A stretch of DNA of 64,000 bases from an uncultured Faecalibacterium sp. (GTDB lineage Bacteria > Bacillota > Clostridia > Oscillospirales > Ruminococcaceae). The number at the start of each line of letters is the position of its first letter. Position 1 is the stretch's first letter. Positions 23,864 through 32,084 of this stretch are shown here, one piece after another. Position numbers and translations under genes: made by a program. Under the pieces are notes generated by a model, which did not search any database, was not told the DNA's origin, and worked only from the letters and a program-made list of their open reading frames with translations. The stretch is from NCBI GenBank assembly GCA_934561555.1, contig CAKTGQ010000001.1, forward strand, positions 62,001-126,000. The letters are read 5' to 3'.

Positions 23864-24623
23864 CGTGATGGAAATTGACATTGACCGTCCCGAGAAGGTG
23901 GTTTATGTCGTGGGGCTTGGCCCCGGCGAGCCTTTTTACATGACCCAGCAGGCTGCGAACACGCTGGAAAGCGTTGACGCTATCTGTGGGTATAAGGTTT
24001 ATCTTGACCTCATCCGCGATAAATTCCCCTGCGAAGAATACTATGCCACCGGCATGACGCAGGAGCTTGACCGCTGCCGCTGGGCGCTGGAAAAGGCACA
24101 CACCGGCAAGCGGGTGGCACTGGTCTGCTCCGGTGATGCCGGGGTGTACGGCATGGCAAGCCCCCTGCTGGAACTTGCCCCGGACTACCCGGACGTTGCC
24201 GTGGAAATTGTACCCGGGCTGACCGCTGCCCTCAGCGGCGGGGCAGTGCTGGGCGCACCGCTGGCGCACGATTTCTGCGTCATTTCCCTTTCCGACCGGC
24301 TGACCCCGTGGGAAGTCATCGAGAAACGGCTGGCCTGCGCCGCCATGGGGGATTTCTGCGTTGCACTGTACAATCCCTCCTCCAAAGGCAGACCGGACTA
24401 TCTGGCAAAGGCGGTGCGCATCCTGCTGGAAAACGGCAAAAGCGCCGATACCGTCTGCGGCATCGTGCGCAACATCGGCCGGGATGGTCAGACCGCCCGC
24501 GTTCTGTCCCTTGCGCAGCTGGAAAACACTGCGGTAGATATGTTCACCACCGTGTACATCGGCAACGCTGCCACAAAGCAGCTGGGCGGTAAAATGGTCA
24601 CCCCACGGGGGTACCGCAGATGA
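23856..24623 (+). CDS. cbiH: Cobalt-precorrin-3B C17-methyltransferase
   Basis: 255 residues. The start at 23856 follows GGAGGTGGCAG. The SAM site VVGLGPGEPFYMTQQA (about 14-29), the GYKVYLDLI segment, and the CbiH family strings CSGDAGVYGMASPLLE (about 92-107) and LYNPSSKGRPDYL (about 170-182) are clear. Methylates C17 and drives ring contraction of cobalt-factor III. The N-terminus carries about ten extra residues before the SAM loop. The start overlaps the cbiG stop by eight bases and the stop overlaps cbiJ by ATGA. Confidence 0.95.
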   Translation: MLDVMEIDIDRPEKVVYVVGLGPGEPFYMTQQAANTLESVDAICGYKVYLDLIRDKFPCEEYYATGMTQELDRCRWALEKAHTGKRVALVCSGDAGVYGMASPLLELAPDYPDVAVEIVPGLTAALSGGAVLGAPLAHDFCVISLSDRLTPWEVIEKRLACAAMGDFCVALYNPSSKGRPDYLAKAVRILLENGKSADTVCGIVRNIGRDGQTARVLSLAQLENTAVDMFTTVYIGNAATKQLGGKMVTPRGYRR

Positions 24624-25357
24624 AGACAGTGGTTTTCAGCGGCACGACCGAGGGGCGGGTGTTCTCCCGGCAGCTGGCGGCGCTGGGCGCACAGGTGCTG
24701 GTCAGCGTAGCCACCCCGCTGGGCGCAGAGGAGCAGGGCGAAGCGGACGGCATCACCGTGCACTGCGGGCGGCTGACCCCCGAAGAAATGACCGCCCTTT
24801 TGCAGGGCGCTGCCCTGTGCGTGGACGCCACCCACCCCTACGCGGTGGACGCCACCAAAAACATCCGGGCGGCGTGTAATGCAGCCGGGGTGGAGTACCA
24901 CCGGTTGCTGCGGGCAGAAAGCCCGCTGCCCGCCGGAAGCATGGTGTTTGCTACTGCAGCCCATGCCGCCGCATTTCTGGCCGGGTGCAGTGGCAATGTA
25001 CTGCTGGCCACCGGTGCAAAAGAGCTTACCGCTTTTGCGGCGCTCAGCCCGGAGCGTCTGTTCCCCCGGGTGCTGCCCACGCGGGAGGGCATTGCCGCCT
25101 GCGAGGCTGCCGGTATCCCGCACCGGAACATCATTGCCATGCAGGGGCCATTCAGCTATGCGCTGAACTGCGCCTTGATGAAGCAATTCTCCATCCGATA
25201 TCTGGTCACCAAGGACGGCGGTGCTGTGGGCGGTTTTGCCGAAAAGGCACAGGCCGCACAGGATACCGGCGCACAGCTGATCGTGGTGCGCCGCCCGGCT
25301 GAAAACGGACAAACTGCCGCACAAATTCTGGCACGCTGCAAGGAGGTTCTGGTATGA
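24620..25357 (+). CDS. cbiJ: Cobalt-precorrin-6A reductase
   Basis: 245 residues, typical of CbiJ/CobK. It reduces the macrocycle of cobalt-precorrin-6A with a nicotinamide cofactor. The N-terminal VVFSGTTEGRVFSRQLAALG (about 4-23) is the family signature, followed by CVDATHPYAVDATKNI (about 73-88) and the C-terminal VTKDGGAVGGFAEKAQAA (about 195-212). It overlaps both neighbours by ATGA, in the order expected for the pathway: CbiG/H, CbiJ, CbiET. Confidence 0.95.
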   Translation: MKTVVFSGTTEGRVFSRQLAALGAQVLVSVATPLGAEEQGEADGITVHCGRLTPEEMTALLQGAALCVDATHPYAVDATKNIRAACNAAGVEYHRLLRAESPLPAGSMVFATAAHAAAFLAGCSGNVLLATGAKELTAFAALSPERLFPRVLPTREGIAACEAAGIPHRNIIAMQGPFSYALNCALMKQFSIRYLVTKDGGAVGGFAEKAQAAQDTGAQLIVVRRPAENGQTAAQILARCKEVLV

Positions 25358-26550
25358 TCTCTCTGATCGGAATGGGCTCCGGCTGCCCGGAAAGCCTGAC
25401 CGCACAAGGGCTTGCCGCACTGCAAGGCGCAGGGCTGATTCTTGGGGCAAAACGTCTGTTGGAGCATTTACCGGCGGGGTGCACTGATGACTGCAAAGCC
25501 GTGTATAAACCCGAGGAGATCCTTGCGAGTCTCGCTGCGCAGCCGGATGCAGACACTGCTGTTTTGTACAGCGGCGACACCGGTTTTTACTCCGGTGCGG
25601 CAAAGCTGCTGCCCCTGCTGCGGGCTATGGGATACTCCGTTCGGGTGCTGCCCGGACTTTCCAGCGTGCAGCTTTTAGCCGCCGCCGTGGGACGCCCTTG
25701 GCAGGACTGGAAGCTGGTATCTGCCCATGGCCGTGCCTGCGACCCGGTAGCTGAGGTTTTGGCGCATCCACAAGTATTTTTCCTCACTGGCGGCGGGGAC
25801 ACCCCTGCCACCCTCTGCGCGAAGCTGACCGCCGCCGGGCTGGGCGCTGCCCACGCCCTTGTGGGCGAAAACCTTGGCACACCGGCAGAAGCCATCCGCT
25901 TTGGCCTTGCCCGGGAGCTGGCAGCGCAGAGCTTTGCACCGCTGAGCGTACTACTCATCGAGCGGGAAGCCTTGCTGCCCCGCCGCACGCCCGGCCTGCC
26001 GGACGATGCTTTTATCCGGGGTGCTGTGCCCATGACAAAGCAGGAGGTGCGCGCCGCCGCGCTGGCAAAGCTGGCGGTCGCCCCCACAGACACCCTATGG
26101 GACGTGGGCGCTGGCACCGGCAGTGTAAGCGTAGAGTTGGCACTTGCCGCTCCTGCCGGACGGGTATTCGCCGTAGAGTGTGACCCGGAAGCCTGTGCAC
26201 TGATCCAGAAAAACCGGGAGAAATTTGCTGCTTACAATCTGACCCTGATCGAGGGCAAAGCACCCGAAGCGCTGGACGCCCTGCCCGCCCCGGATGCTGT
26301 ATTTATCGGCGGCACAAAGGGTAGCATGGACGCCGTTATAGACGCTGTGCTGCACAAAAATCCAGCCGCACGGCTGTGCATTGCCGCCATTGCGCTGGAA
26401 ACGCTCAGCGCCGCTGTGGCTGCTCTGACCGCCCATGGATTTTCTGCCGAGGTGACACAGATCGCCGTCAGTCGTACAAAAACGGCGGGCAGTCTGCATT
26501 TGCTGATGGCCAACAACCCGGTATTTCTCATTACGGGGGCACGGACATGA
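25354..26550 (+). CDS. cbiET: Cobalt-precorrin-6B/7 methyltransferase and decarboxylase, CbiE-CbiT fusion
   Basis: 398 residues, a fusion like CobL. Residues 1 to about 205 are the CbiE domain (ISLIGMGSGCPESLT at the start, VLYSGDTGFYSGAAKL about 69-84, GLSSVQLLAAAVG). Residues about 215-398 are the CbiT domain with the class I methyltransferase motif LWDVGAGTGSVSVELAL (about 248-264) and VFAVECDPEACALIQKN. Together they methylate C5 and C15 and remove the C12 acetate carboxyl. The fused arrangement occurs in many Firmicutes. It overlaps cbiJ and cbiA. Confidence 0.95.
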   Translation: MISLIGMGSGCPESLTAQGLAALQGAGLILGAKRLLEHLPAGCTDDCKAVYKPEEILASLAAQPDADTAVLYSGDTGFYSGAAKLLPLLRAMGYSVRVLPGLSSVQLLAAAVGRPWQDWKLVSAHGRACDPVAEVLAHPQVFFLTGGGDTPATLCAKLTAAGLGAAHALVGENLGTPAEAIRFGLARELAAQSFAPLSVLLIEREALLPRRTPGLPDDAFIRGAVPMTKQEVRAAALAKLAVAPTDTLWDVGAGTGSVSVELALAAPAGRVFAVECDPEACALIQKNREKFAAYNLTLIEGKAPEALDALPAPDAVFIGGTKGSMDAVIDAVLHKNPAARLCIAAIALETLSAAVAALTAHGFSAEVTQIAVSRTKTAGSLHLLMANNPVFLITGART

Positions 26551-27887
26551 TGCAGTTTCTCATCGCCGCGACGCGCTCCGGCAGCGGCAAGACCACCGTT
26601 ACCTGTGCAGTACTCACTGCCTTGCAGCGGCGCGGGGCTGACCCCTGCGCCTTCAAGTGCGGGCCGGACTATATCGACCCCATGTTCCACCGCAGCACGC
26701 TCGGGGTGGAAAGCCACAATTTAGACCTCTACCTTTCCTCCCCGGATACAGTGCGCACGCTTTACGCCCGGTATGCCGCCGGGCACGGCGCTGCCGTATG
26801 CGAAGGTGCCATGGGCTTTTACGATGGGCAGGGGCTGACTACCCGCGCAAGTGCATGGGAGTTGGCCGATACGCTGGCACTGCCGGTGCTGCTGGTGGTG
26901 CAGCCCAAAGGGGCAAGCATCACCCTTGCCGCAGAACTGCAGGGACTTTTGCAGTTCCGCACGCCCAGCCATATCGTGGGCATTCTGCTCAACGATTGCT
27001 CTGAAAGTTTGTACAAAACGCTGCGCCCGATGCTGGAAGCCGAGACCGGATTGCCGGTAGTGGGGTATCTGCCCCATCTGCCGGGATGTACCATTGAGAG
27101 CCGTCACCTCGGGCTGAAAACCGCCGGGGAGATCGTTACCTTACAGCAAAAGCTGGGGCAACTGGCCGATGCCCTTGTGCTGGACTGGGCACAGCTGGCG
27201 GCGTTGACCGACCGTCCTGCTCCGGCTGCGCCGCAGCTTGACATACCGTGCGCACCAGCTATCCGCATTGCCGTGGCGCGGGACGAAGCCTTCTGCTTTG
27301 CCTACGCCGAAACGCTGGACGCCTTGCGTGACGCGGGTGCGGAACTTGTATTTTTCAGTCCACTGCGGGACGCAGCCCTGCCGGAAAATATCGGCGGGCT
27401 GTACCTGCCCGGGGGCTACCCGGAGCTGTACGCCCGGCAGCTGAGCGAGAACTGCGCCCTGCGTGCTGCTATCCGGGAGGCGGTGCAGAACGGTCTGCCC
27501 ACCGCTGCCGAGTGCGGTGGTTTTCTGTACTTAGGGCAGTCGTTGGAGGGCACGGACGGCAAGGTTTACCCCATGGCGGATGTGCTGCCGGGCAGCGGGT
27601 GCAACGCCGGGCGGCTGGTGCGCTTTGGCTATGCCGCCATGACGGCAAAGGCCGACAGTATGCTTTTCCGCGCCGGAGAATCGCTGCCCATCCACGAATT
27701 CCACCACTGGGATTCCTCTGAGAATGGCACAGACTTTTCTGTGTACAAAACCGAAAAAAGGCAGTGGGAATGCGGCTTTGCCAACGCGCATTTGTATGCC
27801 GGTTTCCCGCATCTTTACTGGGCGGGCACTGTCCTGCCCCGCCGCTTTGTGCAGGCGGCGCAGCACTTTTTGAAACACAAAGGATGA
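26547..27887 (+). CDS. cbiA: Cobyrinate a,c-diamide synthase
   Basis: 446 residues, the usual CbiA size. The start at 26547 (ATGATG) overlaps the cbiET stop. It amidates the a and c side chains of cobyrinate using glutamine and ATP. The N-terminal ATPase domain shows the P-loop ATRSGSGKTTVTCA (about 7-20), FKCGPDYIDPMFHR and CEGAMGFYDG. The C-terminal class I glutaminase-like domain has GGLYLPGGYPELYA (about 282-295) and AECGGFLYLGQSL with the catalytic Cys near residue 320. FHHWDSSENG near the end carries the conserved His region. Confidence 0.96.
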   Translation: MMQFLIAATRSGSGKTTVTCAVLTALQRRGADPCAFKCGPDYIDPMFHRSTLGVESHNLDLYLSSPDTVRTLYARYAAGHGAAVCEGAMGFYDGQGLTTRASAWELADTLALPVLLVVQPKGASITLAAELQGLLQFRTPSHIVGILLNDCSESLYKTLRPMLEAETGLPVVGYLPHLPGCTIESRHLGLKTAGEIVTLQQKLGQLADALVLDWAQLAALTDRPAPAAPQLDIPCAPAIRIAVARDEAFCFAYAETLDALRDAGAELVFFSPLRDAALPENIGGLYLPGGYPELYARQLSENCALRAAIREAVQNGLPTAAECGGFLYLGQSLEGTDGKVYPMADVLPGSGCNAGRLVRFGYAAMTAKADSMLFRAGESLPIHEFHHWDSSENGTDFSVYKTEKRQWECGFANAHLYAGFPHLYWAGTVLPRRFVQAAQHFLKHKG

Positions 27888-27892
27888 CGAAA

Positions 27893-28957
27893 ATGACCGA
27901 AGCTGAACTGATGCAGCTGCTTGCTGCCATCACCCCGCCGGACGAAGCCGCCCGCGCCGCCGCCCACGCCCACTGGGCCAGCCTTGCCAAGCCCTTGGGC
28001 GGGCTGGGCGCGCTGGAGACTCTGCTGGAAGATGCCGCCGCGCTGACCGGCACGGCGCAGTTTGATTTTTCCCGCCGGGCGGTGGCGGTGCTTTGCGCGG
28101 ACAACGGCGTGGTGGCGCAGGGCGTAAGCCAGACTGACCAGAGCGTGACCCGCACCGTAGCCGAGAATCTTGCCGCGCGACGCACCAGCGTATGCCGAAT
28201 GGCGCAGGCCGCGCACTGCGATGTGCTACCGGTGGACATAGGCATTGCCGGTGCACCGGTGCCCGGCGTGCGGGACTGCCGCATTGCCGCCGGAACTGCG
28301 GACTTTACCAAAGGCCCCGCCATGACCCGCGCCGAGGCGGTGGAGGCCATTGGCCGGGGCATCGCCCTGACCCGGCAGCTTGCCGCCGATGGTTACGGGC
28401 TGGTGGCTACCGGCGAAATGGGCATTGGCAACACCACCACTTCCAGCGCCGTGGCTGCCGTGCTGCTGGCACAGCCGGTGCAGACCATGACCGGGCGCGG
28501 TGCGGGGCTTTCCGACGCAGGGCTTGCCCGCAAGGTGGACGCCATCCGGCGGGGCATTGCCTGCAATGCCCCCAACCCCGCTGACGCCTTGGACGTACTG
28601 AGCAAGTTGGGCGGTTTTGATATCGCCGGGCTGTGCGGGATGTTTCTGGGCGGGGCGCTGGCGGGTGTGCCCGTGCTGATGGACGGCTTCATAAGCGGGG
28701 TAGCTGCGCTGTGCGCCGTGCGGCTGTGCCCGGCAGCGGCAAAGGCCGTGTTTGCCAGCCACTGTTCCACCGAGCCCGCCGCCCGGCTGGTACTGGAAGC
28801 GCTGGGTAAAACACCCCTGCTCACCGCCGGGCTGCATCTGGGCGAAGGTACCGGCGCAGTGGCCAGCATCCCGCTGTGGGACATGGCGCTGGCGGTGTAC
28901 GAGGGGTGCTATTCCTTTGCGGAGGGCGGCATTGCGCCGTATACGCCCCAATGCTGA
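27893..28957 (+). CDS. cobT: Nicotinate-nucleotide--dimethylbenzimidazole phosphoribosyltransferase
   Basis: 354 residues. I prefer the ATG at 27893, with AAAGGA eight bases upstream, to the ATG at 27884 that overlaps the cbiA stop. CobT activates the lower-ligand base for B12. Family motifs seen: LAKPLGGLGALE (about 28-39), VLCADNGVVAQGVSQTD (about 68-84), ATGEMGIGNTTTSSAVAA (about 174-191), and the catalytic Glu region HLGEGTGAV near the C-terminus. No bluB or bza genes for making the base are in this window. It overlaps cobU by seven bases. Confidence 0.95.
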   Translation: MTEAELMQLLAAITPPDEAARAAAHAHWASLAKPLGGLGALETLLEDAAALTGTAQFDFSRRAVAVLCADNGVVAQGVSQTDQSVTRTVAENLAARRTSVCRMAQAAHCDVLPVDIGIAGAPVPGVRDCRIAAGTADFTKGPAMTRAEAVEAIGRGIALTRQLAADGYGLVATGEMGIGNTTTSSAVAAVLLAQPVQTMTGRGAGLSDAGLARKVDAIRRGIACNAPNPADALDVLSKLGGFDIAGLCGMFLGGALAGVPVLMDGFISGVAALCAVRLCPAAAKAVFASHCSTEPAARLVLEALGKTPLLTAGLHLGEGTGAVASIPLWDMALAVYEGCYSFAEGGIAPYTPQC

Positions 28958-29472
28958 CGCTGGTGCTGGGCGGCGCTGCCAGCGGCAAAAGCGAATACGC
29001 TGAAGCCCTTGTGCTGCGCAGCGCTTTGCCGCGGTATTATCTGGCCACCATGCAGGTGTGGGACGCCGAGTGCGCCGCCCGGGTGGATAAGCACCGCAAA
29101 ATGCGCGCCGCCAAGCAGTTTGAGACCATCGAATGCCCACTGCATTTAGAGATGGTGCGTCTTCCCCGCAAGGGGACGGCGCTGCTGGAGGACCTAGGAA
29201 ACCTGACCGCCAACGAGCTGTACGACCCCGCCGGAGCGGGCGATGCCGCCGCCGAGCACATTTTGCAGGGGCTGGACGCCCTTGCCGCGCAGTGCGAAAA
29301 CTTAATTGTTGTCTCCAATGAGGTGTTCAGCGGCGGCGCAGACTATGCCGGAGATACAGACCGCTATCTGCTGGCGCTGGCGCGGGTGAACAACGCCCTT
29401 GCCGCCCGGGCAGACGCCGTGGTACGGGTGGTGTGCGGCATTCCTGTGTATTATAAAGGAGTGGAAAAATGA
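28951..29472 (+). CDS. cobU: Adenosylcobinamide kinase/adenosylcobinamide-phosphate guanylyltransferase
   Basis: 173 residues, near the usual 170-190. It phosphorylates adenosylcobinamide and then transfers GMP to it. The P-loop is LVLGGAASGKSEYAE (about 4-18). DKHRKMRAAKQFETIE (about 47-62) contains the His expected to carry GMP, and LLEDLGNLTANEL follows. The C-terminal segment VVSNEVFSGGADYAGDTDRYL (about 124-144) replaces the more common SNEVGxGxVP form. It has no Shine-Dalgarno of its own and probably depends on coupling from cobT. A second, shorter CobU-like protein is encoded at 30218-30544. Confidence 0.92.
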   Translation: MLTLVLGGAASGKSEYAEALVLRSALPRYYLATMQVWDAECAARVDKHRKMRAAKQFETIECPLHLEMVRLPRKGTALLEDLGNLTANELYDPAGAGDAAAEHILQGLDALAAQCENLIVVSNEVFSGGADYAGDTDRYLLALARVNNALAARADAVVRVVCGIPVYYKGVEK

Positions 29473-30221
29473 TCGTTTTGCAGACCATTGCGGTAGCCTT
29501 TGCCATGTTTTCGGCGGTGCCGGTGCCGCAGTTTGGGTGGAACGAAAAGAATATGCGGTACGCGCTGTGCGCCTTCCCGCTGGTGGGGCTTTTATGCGGG
29601 GCGCTGTGGTGCGTGTGCGGGGTGCTGCCCCTGCCTGCCCCGGCGCAGGCGGCAGGCTTCTGCCTTGTGCCGGTGTGGGTGACCGGCGGCATCCATCTGG
29701 ACGGCTATGCCGACACCTGTGATGCCCTTGCCAGCTACGGCGACCGGGAAAAGAAGCTGGAAATTTTAAAGGACCCGCACTGCGGTGCCTTTGCGGTCAT
29801 CCGGCTGTGCAGCTATTTTGCGGCTTACCTCTGCCTTGCCGCCTGCGTGCAGTTCACCCCCCGGGTAGGCGCGCTGTGGACGCTGGCGCTGGTTTTGGAG
29901 AGAGCACTTTCCGGCCTTGCAGTGGCGGCCTTTCCCATGGCGAAAAACACCGGCCTTGCCCACACCTTTGCCTCTGCTGCCGACCGCACCGCTGTGCGCA
30001 ATGTGCTGGCGGTGCTGGCAGCGCTGCTTTGCGGCGCGCTGCTGGCTTTAGGCGGCGGGGCACTGGCAGCTGTTGCAATTTTGCTGTTTTTGTGGTATCA
30101 CCATGTAGCCGTACAGCAGCTGGGCGGCATTACCGGAGATCTTGCCGGGTGGTTTTTACAAAAGACTGAGCTTTGGATGCTGGCAGCGCTGTGCGCCTGC
30201 CAATGGGGAGGGCTGTTATGA
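29469..30221 (+). CDS. cobS: Adenosylcobinamide-GDP ribazoletransferase (cobalamin synthase)
   Basis: 250 residues with about six membrane helices, as in CobS. This membrane enzyme joins adenosylcobinamide-GDP to alpha-ribazole. The N-terminal FAMFSAVPVPQFGWNEKNMRYAL is a family feature, and the metal-binding GGIHLDGYADTCDALASYGDREKKLEILKDPHCGAFA is shown here only by its core GGIHLDGYADTCDAL (about 76-90) and DPHCGAFAVI. It overlaps the neighbours by ATGA on both sides. Confidence 0.94.
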   Translation: MIVLQTIAVAFAMFSAVPVPQFGWNEKNMRYALCAFPLVGLLCGALWCVCGVLPLPAPAQAAGFCLVPVWVTGGIHLDGYADTCDALASYGDREKKLEILKDPHCGAFAVIRLCSYFAAYLCLAACVQFTPRVGALWTLALVLERALSGLAVAAFPMAKNTGLAHTFASAADRTAVRNVLAVLAALLCGALLALGGGALAAVAILLFLWYHHVAVQQLGGITGDLAGWFLQKTELWMLAALCACQWGGLL

Positions 30222-30544
30222 TTTTTATCACCGGGCCGCTTTACAGCGGCAAGCGCACCTTTGCCCGCACCCTGCCCGGCCGCTACATCACAGATGCGCA
30301 GCAGCTTGCCGCCGGGTGCAAGGATAACGCTGAACTTGAGAAACTTGCGGACAAACTATCCGCTTATGATATCGTACTGTCCACCGAGGTGGGCGGCGGT
30401 GTGGTACCCATAGACCCGGCCGAGCGTGCCGCGCGGGAAAACGCCGGGCGGCTGGCCTGTCTGCTGGCGGCGCGTGCTGCGTGCGTGGTGCAGATGTTCT
30501 GCGGCATCCCCACCGTTTTGAAAGGAGAATTGCCGGAATGCTGA
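30218..30544 (+). CDS. Miniature CobU-like protein
   Basis: 108 residues, about two-thirds the length of CobU. It keeps the two ends of CobU: a P-loop-like ITGPLYSGKRTFA (about 4-16) and the C-terminal strand-helix STEVGGGVVPIDPAERAARENAGRL, here split as STEVGGGVVPIDPAE and RAARENAGRL, ending in MFCGIPTVLKG. The central part with the His that carries GMP in CobU is absent. It may retain nucleotide binding or kinase activity, or assist CobU or CobS, but that is inference. It sits between cobS and cobC with ATGA-type overlaps, so it is a real translated gene rather than a remnant. No frameshift is seen. Confidence 0.75.
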   Translation: MIFITGPLYSGKRTFARTLPGRYITDAQQLAAGCKDNAELEKLADKLSAYDIVLSTEVGGGVVPIDPAERAARENAGRLACLLAARAACVVQMFCGIPTVLKGELPEC

Positions 30545-31137
30545 TCTATTTATTACGTCATGGGCTGACTGAATACAACGCCGAAAAGCGCTATCAGGGG
30601 CAGCGGGACATCCCCCTTTCTGCCGCCGGGCGCGCCATGCTGTGCCGGGCAGATATCGCCCCCAAGACCGTGTACATCACTCCCCTTTGCCGCACCCGGC
30701 AGACCGCCGAGGTGCTGTTCCCGGGTGCAAAGCTTGTGGAAATAGACGGGCTGAAGGAGATGTGCTTTGGCAGCTTTGAGGGGAGAAACTATATCGAGAT
30801 GGAGCACGACCCGGACTATCTTGCATGGGTGGCTGCCAACTGCGAAAGCCCCTGCCCGGACGGCGAGACCAAGGCCGCGTTTTGTGAGCGCATCTGTGCG
30901 GCCTTTTCTGCACTGGTGGATAAAAGCCTTGCCGATGGCGAGGAGATGCTGGTCATCTTAGCCCACGGCGGCACCCAGATGGCCGCGATGGAACGTTATG
31001 CCCTGCCCCACAAGGACTATTACGAATGGTGCGCCCCAAATGCCGGCGGCTTTGTGCTGGACGCCAAGGACTGGGCGGCAAAGCGGGTGTTGCATCTGGT
31101 TAAGACCGTGCAGTACACAAAGGAGGCGCAGGCATGA
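30538..31137 (+). CDS. cobC: Histidine phosphatase, probable alpha-ribazole/adenosylcobalamin phosphatase
   Basis: 199 residues. Phosphohistidine motif LLRHGLTEYN (about 5-14) with the nucleophile His, Arg/Glu region EMCFGSFEGRNYIEME (about 80-95), and second catalytic His in VILAHGGTQMAA (about 139-150). By position among cobS, cbiB and cobD it should remove the phosphate from alpha-ribazole-5'-phosphate or adenosylcobalamin-5'-phosphate. AAAGGAG lies upstream of the ATG at 30538, overlapping the end of the mini-CobU gene by seven bases. Confidence 0.87.
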   Translation: MLIYLLRHGLTEYNAEKRYQGQRDIPLSAAGRAMLCRADIAPKTVYITPLCRTRQTAEVLFPGAKLVEIDGLKEMCFGSFEGRNYIEMEHDPDYLAWVAANCESPCPDGETKAAFCERICAAFSALVDKSLADGEEMLVILAHGGTQMAAMERYALPHKDYYEWCAPNAGGFVLDAKDWAAKRVLHLVKTVQYTKEAQA

Positions 31138-32084
31138 TCGGCTACGCGGTACTGGGCGGCTTTGTGCTGGACGCCATTTTCGGCGACCCGGCGTGGCTGC
31201 CGCACCCGGTAGTGTACATGGGCAAGGCCATCTCTGCGCTGGAAAAAGGGCTGCGTGCCCGCCTGCCCAAAACGCCGGAGGGCGAGCTTTGGGGCGGGCG
31301 CATCTTGGCCTTTTGTCTGCCGGTGGGCACCTTTGCGCTTACAAGCCTTGTCTGCATGGGCGCTGCTGCCTTGCACCCGCTGCTGGGGCTGGCGGTGCAG
31401 ATGTTCTGGTGCGGGCAGGCGCTGGCGGCAAAGGGACTTGTGCAGGAGAGCATGAACGTTTACCGGGAACTGACAAAGCCCGACCTGCCTGCCGCCCGCA
31501 CTGCCGTAAGCCGCATCGTGGGGCGGGATACGCAGGCACTGACTGCGGAAGGCGTGACCAAGGCGGCTGTGGAAACGGTTGCTGAAAACGCCAGCGACGG
31601 GGTGATCGCGCCGCTGTTCTATATGCTGCTGGGCGGCGCACCGCTGGCGCTGACCTATAAAGCCATCAACACCATGGACAGCATGGTGGGCTACAAAAAC
31701 ACGCAGTATCTCTATTTTGGCCGTGCAGCGGCAAAGCTGGATGATATTGCGAACTACCTGCCCAGCCGCATTGCCGCCCTGCTGTGGGTAGCCGCTGCCG
31801 CTCTGACCGGCAACGATGCCCGCAGCGCGTGGCGCATCTGGCGGCGGGACAGGCGCAACCACGCCAGTCCCAACAGTGCCCAGACCGAGAGCGCCTGTGC
31901 CGGTGCACTGAATGTGCAGCTGGCCGGGCCCGCCTATTATTTTGGTGAATACTATCCTAAGCCCACCATCGGTGATGCCGTGCGTCCCATTGAGCCGGAG
32001 GATATCCGCCACGCCAACCGCATGATGTACGCCGAAAGCCTGCTGGCACTGGCGCTTGGGCTATTGATACGAGGTATTTTATGA
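31134..32084 (+). CDS. cbiB: Adenosylcobinamide-phosphate synthase
   Basis: 316 residues, membrane-bound, matching CbiB/CobD(Pseudomonas). It attaches aminopropanol phosphate to adenosylcobyrate. Family signatures: LDAIFGDPAWLPHPVVYMGK (about 10-29), the NVYRELTKPDLPAARTAVSRIVGRD stretch (core ARTAVSRIVGRD about 121-132), AVETVAENASDGVIAPLFY (about 143-161), KAINTMDSMVGYKN and GALNVQLAGPAYYFG near the C-terminus. Overlaps cobC and cobD by ATGA. Confidence 0.95.
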   Translation: MIGYAVLGGFVLDAIFGDPAWLPHPVVYMGKAISALEKGLRARLPKTPEGELWGGRILAFCLPVGTFALTSLVCMGAAALHPLLGLAVQMFWCGQALAAKGLVQESMNVYRELTKPDLPAARTAVSRIVGRDTQALTAEGVTKAAVETVAENASDGVIAPLFYMLLGGAPLALTYKAINTMDSMVGYKNTQYLYFGRAAAKLDDIANYLPSRIAALLWVAAAALTGNDARSAWRIWRRDRRNHASPNSAQTESACAGALNVQLAGPAYYFGEYYPKPTIGDAVRPIEPEDIRHANRMMYAESLLALALGLLIRGIL

